Below, piece by piece: positions 1 through 7,186 of a stretch of 10,872 nt of DNA (position 1 is its first letter; each line of letters opens with the position of its first letter). The position numbers and the translations under genes are program-made. Below the pieces are notes generated by a model. The model was not told the DNA's origin, ran no database searches, and saw only the letters and a program-made list of their open reading frames with translations. Source of the stretch: Paludibacteraceae bacterium. Lineage in GTDB: Bacteria; Bacteroidota; Bacteroidia; Bacteroidales; Paludibacteraceae. Where the stretch lies: assembly GCA_017646225.1 (NCBI GenBank), contig JAGCMZ010000082.1, forward strand, positions 1 to 10,872, given 5' to 3'.

Positions 1-605
1 TAAAAAATGAGTTGGCGATGCTCAAAGCACAACAAAGCGCACTCATTGGCCTGTGTGATTCTGCGCAACTGGCAGCGGTCGATTCTACCTATTGGCAACC
101 TTATCAGTACATTTCGGCTCACATTGTTCAGCATTCCATCAGTAAATCTCAAAATTACATAACCCTTGATAAAGGCACGGTCGACGGAATTATGCCCGAT
201 ATGGGTGTTGTTTCGTCAGAAGGGGTGGTAGGCATTGTAAAATCGGCCTCGCAGCATTATTCCATGGTGATTCCCGTTATCAATGTTCAATCGCGTATTA
301 GTTGCAGGCTCGATTCGTCTAAAAACTTTGGTTCGTTGGTATGGAATGCAGGCGATTATCGATACGCCATTTTGCAAGAAGTGCCCGGACACGTAAAAGT
401 TAAGGTAGGCGAAAACGTAAGTACCAGCGGTTTTTCGGCTATTTTCCCCAGTGGTATTCCTGTGGGCAAGGTGGCAGATGTATCGCTCATCGAAGAAAAT
501 CAGTTTTTAGAAATTAAGGTTCAATTATCGGTCGATTTTGGCAAATTATCGGAGGTACACGTTATCCAATTTGCAGGAATGGACGAATTTAATGCATTGC
601 AATAA
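1..605 (+). CDS. mreC: Rod shape-determining protein MreC (3' part, N-terminus outside window)
   Basis: This is the C-terminal part of the periplasmic scaffold MreC, which links the MreB cytoskeleton to PBP2 and RodA in the side-wall synthesis complex. The frame is open from the first base (reading ...KNELAMLKAQQ...), so the TTG at 12 is not a real start. About 200 residues are visible and the membrane anchor plus most of the coiled coil lie upstream. The visible start looks like the end of that coiled coil. It is followed by the MreC beta-domain signature: NYITLDKGTVDGI, then MGVVSSEGVVGIV, then VSTSGFSAIFPSGIPVGKV near the C-terminus. The TAA stop is followed after one base by the ATG of mreD. 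Family assignment is secure from these motifs and from the mreD-mrdA-rodA context. Confidence 0.95.
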   Translation, partial: KNELAMLKAQQSALIGLCDSAQLAAVDSTYWQPYQYISAHIVQHSISKSQNYITLDKGTVDGIMPDMGVVSSEGVVGIVKSASQHYSMVIPVINVQSRISCRLDSSKNFGSLVWNAGDYRYAILQEVPGHVKVKVGENVSTSGFSAIFPSGIPVGKVADVSLIEENQFLEIKVQLSVDFGKLSEVHVIQFAGMDEFNALQ

Positions 606-606
606 G

Positions 607-1104
607 ATGCGACATGTATTGCCTTACATAGCACGTTTTGTTATACTCCTATTTTTGCAGGTGTTGTTGTTCAATAACATCGACTTTTTGGGGTATGTAA
701 GTCCGCACATTTACCTTATCTTCTTTTTAGGACTTCCCTTTTCTTTCAAAACATCGTACAGCATGTTGTTGGGCTTTTTGATGGGCCTAATTATTGATAT
801 TTTCTCCAATACCATGGGCGTGCATACTTTTGCCTGCGTGCTGTTGTGTTATGTTAGAAAAAGCTGGATGGGTTTGTTGTTTACCAACCTAAATGCGCAA
901 CAAGAAGGCCTTACTCCACAGCGTGTGGGCTGGTTAGACTACACCAAATACATTGTAGGTCTTATTTTGTTGCACCACACTACTATTTACATGCTAGAGG
1001 CATTTACCTTTTTTGCCTTTGGTTACACGTTGCTGCGTATTGTTCTGAATACGTTCTTTACTACTCTTTTAATTCTTTGTTACGAATACATCCAATCTAG
1101 GTAA
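607..1104 (+). CDS. mreD: Rod shape-determining protein MreD
   Basis: This is a small integral membrane protein of the elongasome (165 aa), the usual size for MreD. It is strongly hydrophobic with about five predicted membrane segments (roughly residues 8-23, 33-48, 52-66, 72-90, 115-162 containing two). The MreD-type motif GLIIDIFSNTMGVHTFA lies at residues 60-76. I chose the ATG at 607, one base after the mreC stop, because the protein then begins with a short basic stretch leading directly into the first membrane helix. The frame is open further upstream to a TTG at 538 and an ATG at 592, but that upstream part would encode a polar extension inside mreC. The TAA stop shares one base with the mrdA start (TAATG), which suggests translational coupling. 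Function is inferred from motif and gene order, as MreD sequences are poorly conserved. Confidence 0.92.
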   Translation: MRHVLPYIARFVILLFLQVLLFNNIDFLGYVSPHIYLIFFLGLPFSFKTSYSMLLGFLMGLIIDIFSNTMGVHTFACVLLCYVRKSWMGLLFTNLNAQQEGLTPQRVGWLDYTKYIVGLILLHHTTIYMLEAFTFFAFGYTLLRIVLNTFFTTLLILCYEYIQSR

Positions 1105-2957
1105 TGCAGTACAAACGCAAACATCAAGATTCACGCTCGCGCCAGATAGTTATGGTAATCCTGGTACTGGTGGTGGCTGTTTTGTTTGTTGTTCGCTTGT
1201 TTGCCTTGCAAGTATTGGACGATACATACAAAGGAAGCGCCGACAGCAATGCCTTCTTACGCAAAACGGTGTATCCTTCGCGCGGTCTGATTTACGATAG
1301 ACATGGCAAACTTATGGTATCGAACCAACCTGTGTACGATGTCATGTTGGTTGTGCGCGAGATGGTAGACTTTGATACCCTGTCATTTTGCGAGGTGATG
1401 AACATTACCCGTGTCGATTTTGAACAACGGATGGAGGACATCAAGAACCGTCGAAAAAATCCAGGTTATTCACGCTACACGCCGCAGGTGTTTGCTCCTC
1501 AAATATCGTACGAGGATTACGGCCAACTACAAGAAAAACTGTTCCGCTTTCCAGGGGTATTTGTACAACAACGTGTAGCAAGGGAATATACCCTACCTTG
1601 TGCTGCCTTGCAAATTGGTTCGTTGGGCGAGGTATCGCAAAAGCAATTGGATGCAGATGCCTACTACAAACGAGGCGACCACATGGGACAATCGGGCATT
1701 GAAAAACAATACGAAAACGAGTTGAGGGGTACCAAAGGGGTAGAGGTGTTGTTGCGCGATGCACACGGCAGAATAAAAGGAAAATACAACGATGGAGCCA
1801 ACGATATTGCCCCTATAGCTGGTAAAAACCTAACCCTTGGATTGGACATGGAGTTGCAAGCGTATGGCGAAAAGTTGATGCAAGGAAAAATGGGTAGTAT
1901 TGTTGCCATTGAGCCAAAAACGGGCGAAATCTTGGCCATGGTATCGGCACCCTCTTTCAATCCCGAATTGTTGGTAGGGCGTGAGCGTTCTAAAAACTAT
2001 GCCAAATTGGCCAACGATAAGAAAAAACCTTTGTTTAACCGCCCTGTTATGGCGCAGTACCCTCCTGGGTCTACCTTTAAGTTGGTGCAAGCGCTTATTA
2101 TGCAGCAAGAAGGTATTTTTACGCGCAATACTTTGTTGCCATGCAAACAAGGCTATTACTATACAAAAACCCGCAAAGTGGGTTGTCACCATCACAAATC
2201 GCCCATCGATTTGCCTACCTCTATCGAAACATCGTGCAATGCCTACTACTGTTACGGATTGCATTATATGTTTGATGAACGCTTAGAAAAATATGGTTCT
2301 ATACAGGGTGCTTACAACGTGTGGCGCGATTATGTTTTTGGTATGGGATTTGGCGACGAATTGGGCATTGATTACCCTGGCGAAAAGGGCGGGGTAGTGT
2401 ACCGTAGCAAAACATACGATAAAATTTATGGCAAAAGAGGTTGGAAATCGGCCACCATTATTTCTATTGCCATTGGGCAAGGCGAGATATTGGCTACTCC
2501 TTTGCAGATTGCCAACTTGGCTGCTTTTATTGCCAACAGGGGTTACTTTTATACGCCTCATTTGGTAAAATCGATAGAAGGAGATAGCATTCAATCTGCT
2601 TATCGTACCATGAATAAATTGGACATTAAGGATAAGTATTTTGATGTGGTGATAGAGGGCATGCATCGTGCCGTATTGAAAGGAACGGCGCGTTATGGTC
2701 AAATTCCAGGGGTAGAATTTTGTGGAAAGACAGGTACGGCTCAAAACCCTCACGGCGATGACCACTCTATTTTTATGGCTTTTGCTCCCAAGGACGATCC
2801 GCAAATTGCCATTTCGGTGTATGTAGAAAATTCGGGTTTTGGTGCCACCTGGGCGGTTCCTATTGCCAGTTTGATGATTGAAAAGTACTTGCACAGAAGC
2901 ATAGACCCCAGCAGGTTAGAAATAGAAAAACGCATGATAGAAAAATCGTTTTATTAG
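1104..2957 (+). CDS. mrdA: Penicillin-binding protein 2 (elongasome transpeptidase)
   Basis: This is the class B penicillin-binding protein that cross-links new peptidoglycan during cell elongation, working with the RodA glycosyltransferase. The protein has 617 aa, normal for PBP2. A cytoplasmic basic tail (residues 1-14) precedes one membrane anchor (about 15-38). The pedestal/dimerisation domain begins with the signature RGLIYDRHG at 60-68. The transpeptidase domain carries all three catalytic motifs: STFK at 323-326 (nucleophile S323), SCN at 377-379 and KTGT at 542-545. Between the first two motifs is a Cys/His cluster (C347, C361, H362-H364, C378) that may bind a metal. Start ATG at 1104 overlaps the mreD stop by one base. 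It is separated from rodA by a 68-nt gap with a palindromic element. Assignment to PBP2 rather than the septal PBP3/FtsI rests on the mreCD/rodA context. Confidence 0.96.
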   Translation: MQYKRKHQDSRSRQIVMVILVLVVAVLFVVRLFALQVLDDTYKGSADSNAFLRKTVYPSRGLIYDRHGKLMVSNQPVYDVMLVVREMVDFDTLSFCEVMNITRVDFEQRMEDIKNRRKNPGYSRYTPQVFAPQISYEDYGQLQEKLFRFPGVFVQQRVAREYTLPCAALQIGSLGEVSQKQLDADAYYKRGDHMGQSGIEKQYENELRGTKGVEVLLRDAHGRIKGKYNDGANDIAPIAGKNLTLGLDMELQAYGEKLMQGKMGSIVAIEPKTGEILAMVSAPSFNPELLVGRERSKNYAKLANDKKKPLFNRPVMAQYPPGSTFKLVQALIMQQEGIFTRNTLLPCKQGYYYTKTRKVGCHHHKSPIDLPTSIETSCNAYYCYGLHYMFDERLEKYGSIQGAYNVWRDYVFGMGFGDELGIDYPGEKGGVVYRSKTYDKIYGKRGWKSATIISIAIGQGEILATPLQIANLAAFIANRGYFYTPHLVKSIEGDSIQSAYRTMNKLDIKDKYFDVVIEGMHRAVLKGTARYGQIPGVEFCGKTGTAQNPHGDDHSIFMAFAPKDDPQIAISVYVENSGFGATWAVPIASLMIEKYLHRSIDPSRLEIEKRMIEKSFY

Positions 2958-2964
2958 TGGGTTG

Positions 2965-3005
2965 TTTAGCTTGGGCACTTCGACAAGCTCAGTGACCAAG
3001 CTAAA
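2965..3005. repeat. REP-like palindrome in the mrdA-rodA gap
   Basis: A perfect 10-bp inverted repeat, TTTAGCTTGG (2965-2974) and CCAAGCTAAA (2996-3005), encloses a second hairpin: CACT (2976-2979) pairs with AGTG (2991-2994), then after a TC bulge GA (2982-2983) pairs with TC (2989-2990). One G/A mismatch (2975/2995) separates the two stems. The core CTTCGACAAGCTCAG is a sequence I recognise as a common dispersed palindromic element in many bacterial genomes, including Bacteroidota. The bulged stem is typical of REP elements mobilised by REP-associated tyrosine transposases. No T-run follows on either strand, so it is not a standard terminator. Repetition elsewhere in the genome cannot be seen from here. 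Confidence 0.7.
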
Positions 3006-3025
3006 TCACCGCATCACCATTAAAT

Positions 3026-4495
3026 ATGAGACAACGCGATAACATACTTCAAAAAATAGACTGGCTAACCGTTGGTTTGTACCTAGGGTTGGTGGTTTTT
3101 GGCTGGTTTACCATCTTTGCAGCTAGCTACGATTTTGACAATACTCAGCTATTCGATTTTTCGATGAACCACGGCAAGCAACTTATTTGGATGGCTTGTG
3201 CCTTGGTGGTAGCGGTAGTGGTAATGTTGGTGGATAGTAAGTTCTATAACAACATTGCTTATGTGTTCTATACCCTGATGATTCTGTTGCTGATACTCAC
3301 TATTTTTATTGCCCCGGATATCAAAGGGTCGCACTCGTGGTTGCGTTTTGGCTCTTTCCAGATACAGCCTGCCGAATTTGCCAAGTATGCCACCTTGTTG
3401 TGCCTGGCTAAATTTATGAGTTCGTATCAGTTTACCCTGGCCAATTCTCGCAACATGATGATTGCGCTGGGCATTATCTTTTTGCCATCGGTCATTATTA
3501 TTGCCCAATCGGAAACGGGGTCGGCTTTGGTCTTTGTTTCTTTGCTGTTGGTGTTGTTTAGAGAAGGCATGAACGGCATTGTTTTGGTGTTGGGAGCGTT
3601 GGCAATTTTGTTCTTTATATTGGTATTACGGTACAATAATCTGCCTGATATGGTAGGTGTATCCAGCGAATTGCCTGGTTTTATTATTACCTTTTCGATA
3701 GCCTTGGTGGTGGCAACAGTGTTTGTTCACTTGTATACGCGCGATAAGTTTTACGTAAGACTGATGCTGGGTGTCAATCTTGGATTATGGGTAGTGGGTG
3801 TTGTGTTGCATCTTTTTTATCCCTTTATTTTGTACACGTGGGTGTCTTACGTTTGTATGGCAGTTACCATTGTGATGCTTATTGCTCGTACATACGTGGT
3901 AAGGCGAAAAGCCTACCTAGTAGTAGCCTTCTTTTTGATGGGTACCGTAGGGTTGGCCTTGACGGCAGACTATGCTTTCAATAAGGTATTGGCGCCTCAC
4001 CAACAAATTCGTATTAAGATAGTATTGGGCTTGGAAGACGACCCACAAGGGGCGGGTTATAATGTTCGTCAGTCGCAAATTGCCATTGGATCGGGAGGTG
4101 TATTGGGCAAAGGATATTTGAACGGCACACAAACCAAATTAAGTTACGTACCCGAACAAGATACCGACTTTATTTTCTGCACCATTGGCGAGGAACACGG
4201 TTTTTTGGGTTCGGTGCTATTTATTGGGTTGTATGCCTTTTTTATGGTGCGACTCATTTACTTGGCCGAAAGGCAACGGTCTGCTTTTTCGAGGATATAT
4301 GGCTACGGACTGGTGAGTATCTTTTTGTTTCACTTTTTTATCAATTTAGGAATGGTAACGGGCATGACGCCGGTTATTGGTATTCCGCTTCCGTTTATTA
4401 GTTATGGTGGCTCGTCGCTGTGGGGCTTTACCATCATGCTCTTTACGTTTATTCGTTTAGATGCCAATAGAATGGAGGTTTTACAACACGCTTAG
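3026..4495 (+). CDS. rodA: RodA, SEDS-family peptidoglycan glycosyltransferase
   Basis: This polytopic membrane enzyme polymerises lipid II into glycan strands for side-wall growth, paired with PBP2. It has 489 aa, against about 370 in E. coli. Family motifs are clear: GSHSWLRFG (101-109), QPAEFAK (114-120), SETGSAL (162-168), GAGYNVRQSQIAIGSGG (342-358), PEQDTDFIF (376-384, with D381 at the position of the proposed catalytic Asp) and PFISYGGSS (456-464). The extra length lies between about 200 and 320, which contains several additional hydrophobic segments (about 217-236, 247-268, 270-288, 297-313). I believe long RodA proteins of this type are usual in Bacteroidota. The start at ATG 3026 follows the 68-nt REP-like gap after mrdA. 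Assignment to RodA rather than FtsW comes from the operon context. Confidence 0.95.
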   Translation: MRQRDNILQKIDWLTVGLYLGLVVFGWFTIFAASYDFDNTQLFDFSMNHGKQLIWMACALVVAVVVMLVDSKFYNNIAYVFYTLMILLLILTIFIAPDIKGSHSWLRFGSFQIQPAEFAKYATLLCLAKFMSSYQFTLANSRNMMIALGIIFLPSVIIIAQSETGSALVFVSLLLVLFREGMNGIVLVLGALAILFFILVLRYNNLPDMVGVSSELPGFIITFSIALVVATVFVHLYTRDKFYVRLMLGVNLGLWVVGVVLHLFYPFILYTWVSYVCMAVTIVMLIARTYVVRRKAYLVVAFFLMGTVGLALTADYAFNKVLAPHQQIRIKIVLGLEDDPQGAGYNVRQSQIAIGSGGVLGKGYLNGTQTKLSYVPEQDTDFIFCTIGEEHGFLGSVLFIGLYAFFMVRLIYLAERQRSAFSRIYGYGLVSIFLFHFFINLGMVTGMTPVIGIPLPFISYGGSSLWGFTIMLFTFIRLDANRMEVLQHA

Positions 4496-4499
4496 TTTT

Positions 4500-5312
4500 A
4501 TGCAGTACAAGATGATTGCCCTCGACATCGATGGCACCTTGGCGAACAGCCAAAAAGAAATATCACAAAAAAACATAGATACCCTAGTCGAGGCGGTTCG
4601 CCAAGGTGCGCAGATAGCACTGGTATCGGGACGCCCTACCTTTGGCATAGAGCCCACCGCAAAAACCTTGGGTATGGACAAAATAGGCGGTTATATTTTA
4701 TCGTTTAATGGCGCTAAAATCATCAACTATGCCACCCAAGAGGTATTGTATCAAAATGTCCTAAGTGCCCAAGAAGTGGCAGCTATTTGCGAGCAAGCAG
4801 CCTTGTTGGATGTACCCGCCATTACCTATAGCAACGAGGCGCTTTATACTACATCTGCGCAAAGCATTTACGTTCAAAAAGAAGCCACCATCAATAAAAT
4901 GCCTGTGGTAGAAGTACCTGATTTGGCACAGGCCACTACCTTTCAAACTCCCAAATGTTTGTTGGTAGACGACCCCGAAAAATTGGTAAAAGTAGAGGCG
5001 CTGATGAAAGAGAAATTTCCTAATTTGAGCATTTATCGTTCCGAACCTTACTTTTTGGAAATCATGCCCCAGGGAATTGACAAAGCCTTTTCGTTAGGAA
5101 TCTTATTGGAGCAACAAGGTTTAACCGCCCAAAACTTGCTATCGTGCGGCGATGGTTTTAACGATTTGTCGATGATTCAGTATGCAGGTATGGGCGTTGC
5201 TATGCAGAATGCCCAAGAGGTGGTAAAGGCGGCAGCTAACTATGTATCGCCCTATACCAACGACGAAGACGCCGTGGCACTTGCCATTGAAAAATTTGTG
5301 CTAAATAGGTAA
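4500..5312 (+). CDS. Cof-type HAD-IIB family hydrolase (phosphatase)
   Basis: A soluble 270-aa haloacid dehalogenase-superfamily phosphatase of the Cof/YidA-like branch, acting in the cytoplasm on small phosphorylated metabolites (sugar phosphates or cofactor phosphates). All HAD motifs are present: motif I LDIDGT with nucleophile D9 and general acid D11, motif II SGRP (43-46), motif III Lys195 within GIDKAF, and motif IV GDGFND (217-222) for Mg2+ binding. Residues of about 80-190 between motifs II and III form the C2-type cap expected in HAD-IIB. The start at ATG 4500 lies 4 nt after the rodA stop. An in-frame ATG at 4461 would add 13 residues that overlap rodA and precede the normal beginning of the fold, so I reject it. 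The substrate cannot be predicted. Close linkage to rodA implies cotranscription but not necessarily a role in cell shape. Confidence 0.92.
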   Translation: MQYKMIALDIDGTLANSQKEISQKNIDTLVEAVRQGAQIALVSGRPTFGIEPTAKTLGMDKIGGYILSFNGAKIINYATQEVLYQNVLSAQEVAAICEQAALLDVPAITYSNEALYTTSAQSIYVQKEATINKMPVVEVPDLAQATTFQTPKCLLVDDPEKLVKVEALMKEKFPNLSIYRSEPYFLEIMPQGIDKAFSLGILLEQQGLTAQNLLSCGDGFNDLSMIQYAGMGVAMQNAQEVVKAAANYVSPYTNDEDAVALAIEKFVLNR

Positions 5313-5315
5313 GAA

Positions 5316-6281
5316 TTATTTTTTACGATCTGCCACCAACGTAATGTATTGTTCTATCGATCTACGTGTTGGTGTATCCTCAAAGTCTTGCAAGCATTGC
5401 AAGGCTTTTTCTTTGTAGTAAGCAATTTTTTGCTGGGTATATTCCATGCCTCCTTTTTCAACCACCCATTGTTGAATTTTTGCAATTTCTTTGTTTTGGA
5501 AAGCCGTTAGAATCTCTGCTTTATCTGCTTCGTTTGCTCTTTCGTAAAGGTACAATAAAGGCATGGTCATTTTGCCTTCTTGAATATCGTTACCAACGGG
5601 TTTACCAATGTGTCCCCCTTCTTGGTAATCAAAAACATCGTCTTTTAATTGGAAGCAGATGCCAAGGTATTCGCTCATTTCTATCAAGCGTTCGGCACTT
5701 TTGTCGATGGTTAATTGGGTAGAAAGAACCCCCAAACGTGCACAAGTAGCAAATAAAACCGCCGTTTTGCGCTTAATAACGTTGATGTAGTAATTTTCGT
5801 TGTAGATGGCTTCTTTGCTGCCCGATAGTTGCAACAGTTCTCCGTCTACCAATGTTCTGCCCATAGAGGCAATGGCATCAATGATGTGGATGTTTTGGGT
5901 TTTGCTTGCTTCTAGCAAAGCAGACGATAAAAAGTAATCGCCACCCAAAACAGACGCTTTGCTTTTGAATCGTTTCAACAACGAAGGTTTGCCCCTGCGC
6001 TCGTCCGATTCGTCAATTACGTCGTCGTGAATAAGGCTGGCAACGTGTAGTAGCTCTACAGCAACAGCAGCATGGATGGTAGTAGGATTAATTTCTCCGT
6101 ACAACTGTGCGCACAACAATACCAACAAAGGACGCATTTGTTTGCCCGATGACTCGTTAACGTGGGCCACCATTTGTTGCAACAAACTATTGTCGCTCAA
6201 TAGGGCAGCTTGGTATGCTTCTTTGAACTGAACAATTTGTTCTGCTACGGGTTGACTTATTTGTTGTAGTGCTTGTTTCAT
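5316..6281 (-). CDS. Polyprenyl synthetase (long-chain trans-prenyl diphosphate synthase)
   Basis: This enzyme adds isopentenyl diphosphate units to an allylic primer to make a long all-trans chain, most likely for the menaquinone tail. The 321-aa protein carries GKQMRP (46-51, substrate binding), the first Asp-rich motif HDDVIDESDERRGKP (85-99; D86, D87, D90), KRKTA (170-174), and the second Asp-rich motif QLKDDVFDY (211-219; D214, D215, D218), then GKPVGND (226-232). The residue five places before the first Asp is Ala81, a small side chain as in octaprenyl and similar synthases, which argues for a long product rather than farnesyl diphosphate. Exact chain length is not predictable. ATG at 6279-6281 is preceded by a TAnnTTTG promoter box. 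Its stop lies only 3 nt from the stop of the converging HAD gene. Confidence 0.93.
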   Translation of the reverse strand: MKQALQQISQPVAEQIVQFKEAYQAALLSDNSLLQQMVAHVNESSGKQMRPLLVLLCAQLYGEINPTTIHAAVAVELLHVASLIHDDVIDESDERRGKPSLLKRFKSKASVLGGDYFLSSALLEASKTQNIHIIDAIASMGRTLVDGELLQLSGSKEAIYNENYYINVIKRKTAVLFATCARLGVLSTQLTIDKSAERLIEMSEYLGICFQLKDDVFDYQEGGHIGKPVGNDIQEGKMTMPLLYLYERANEADKAEILTAFQNKEIAKIQQWVVEKGGMEYTQQKIAYYKEKALQCLQDFEDTPTRRSIEQYITLVADRKK

Positions 6282-6297
6282 CCCAACTAAAATTACA

Positions 6298-6305
6298 CAA
6301 AAGTA
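6298..6305 (-). promoter_or_regulatory. Putative -7 promoter box of the polyprenyl synthetase gene
   Basis: Reading the minus strand, TACTTTTG matches the Bacteroidota sigma-A -7 consensus TAnnTTTG exactly. It ends 16 nt before the ATG, so transcription would begin roughly 10 nt upstream of the start codon. I see no clean TTTG-type -33 box at the usual distance, only a CGTTTT stretch at a short spacing. Confidence 0.6.
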
Positions 6306-6337
6306 ATAAAAATTTATAGAAAACGTTAGAATTTACT

Positions 6338-6345
6338 TACCTTTG
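6338..6345 (+). promoter_or_regulatory. Putative -7 promoter box of the glycosyltransferase operon
   Basis: TACCTTTG matches the Bacteroidota -7 consensus TAnnTTTG exactly and ends 7 nt before the ATG at 6353. The expected transcription start is therefore within a few bases of the start codon, giving a leaderless or nearly leaderless mRNA. The -33 region shows only a weak TTTA at about 6313. This is the only evident promoter for the four glycosyltransferase genes downstream. Confidence 0.6.
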
Positions 6346-6352
6346 TATCATT

Positions 6353-7186
6353 ATGAAGCGTATTTGTGCATTAACCATGGCCCGTAACGATGCCTTTTTT
6401 CTAAAAAAATGGATATCGTACTACAGTGAGCAATTGGGCGAAGAAAATTTGTATGTATTCTTAGATGGTGAAGACCAGTCGTTGCCTTACGATACCGGTA
6501 AGGTAAATGTTGTGGTGCGTAAACGCGTGTCGCAAGAGGTAACCGTGGCAGACCGTACCCGTATTGGTTTTTTGAATGAACAAGCGCACCTGTTGTTGCA
6601 ACGTTACGATTTGGTTATTGGTAGCGATGCCGACGAACTATTGGTAGTAGACCCTAAAGTAGGCGAAACGTTGGTAGAATACTTGAGCCATGCCAAGTGC
6701 AATCCATGTATATCTGGTTTAGGCATTGATGTGGGTCATCACTTAAAAGAAGAGCAACCCATAGACGATACCAAACCCTTTTTAAGCCAACGCAAGTATG
6801 CGCTCATGGACTCGCAATACACCAAACCCGTGGTGGTTTCTAAACCCGTAAGATGGGGTGCTGGATTTCACCGTGTTAAGATGCACAACTACCGCATCGA
6901 TAAAAACCTGTACCTTTTCCATTTTGGTTCGGTGGATGAGCAAATTTACCACGCTAAATTCAACGACCAAGAACGCATCAAAGAGGGTTGGACTACCCAC
7001 ATGAACCAACGATACCGTACCATTCGTTTGGTAACCGAGAAAAAAGCGTTGGATGGCGATAAATACTTGCCCATTGCCCGCTTTTTGCAAACTTTGATAC
7101 GCCATCCTTTTATGTGGCGTCGCCCTTACATGTACTTCTGGAAAATGATTATCCGCATTCCTTCACGTTTTTCGTCGGTAGTATGA
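6353..7186 (+). CDS. Glycosyltransferase family 2-like protein (first of a tandem pair)
   Basis: A 277-aa soluble protein resembling the GT-A-type glycosyltransferases of the Pfam Glyco_tranf_2_4 group. The N-terminus, ICALTMARNDAFFLKKWISYY (about 4-24), is the family's opening strand and helix for nucleotide-sugar binding. VIGSDADELLVVDP (88-101) contains the metal-binding DxD motif D92-A-D94 followed by E95. Other conserved blocks shared with the next gene are SGLGIDVGHH (121-130), YTKPV (156-160), GFHRVK (171-176) and NLYLFHFG (185-192). No signal peptide or membrane segment is apparent. It is the first gene after a divergent promoter region, and its TGA overlaps the next ATG (ATGA). It probably transfers a sugar during surface polysaccharide assembly; donor and acceptor are unknown. 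The family name is from memory of the motifs, not a search. Confidence 0.8.
   Translation: MKRICALTMARNDAFFLKKWISYYSEQLGEENLYVFLDGEDQSLPYDTGKVNVVVRKRVSQEVTVADRTRIGFLNEQAHLLLQRYDLVIGSDADELLVVDPKVGETLVEYLSHAKCNPCISGLGIDVGHHLKEEQPIDDTKPFLSQRKYALMDSQYTKPVVVSKPVRWGAGFHRVKMHNYRIDKNLYLFHFGSVDEQIYHAKFNDQERIKEGWTTHMNQRYRTIRLVTEKKALDGDKYLPIARFLQTLIRHPFMWRRPYMYFWKMIIRIPSRFSSVV

Noticed and set aside
538..606. Upstream TTG (538) or ATG (592) as the mreD start
   Set aside because: Both lie within the end of mreC and would add a polar extension before the first membrane helix; ATG 607 gives the normal MreD N-terminus.
2283..2894. A 203-codon open frame antisense to mrdA
   Set aside because: It shows no recognisable domain, and the opposite strand carries all PBP2 catalytic motifs; it is a by-product of codon composition.
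2965..3005. Reading the mrdA-rodA palindrome as an intrinsic terminator
   Set aside because: There is no T-rich tract after the stem on either strand, and rodA has no visible promoter of its own, so readthrough is expected.
5334..5374. Inverted repeat CACCAAC/GTTGGTG within the 3' end of the prenyl synthase gene, considered as a bidirectional terminator
   Set aside because: The loop is long (27 nt, partly closed by three more pairs), no T-run follows on either strand, and the bases are explained by coding for the C-terminus.
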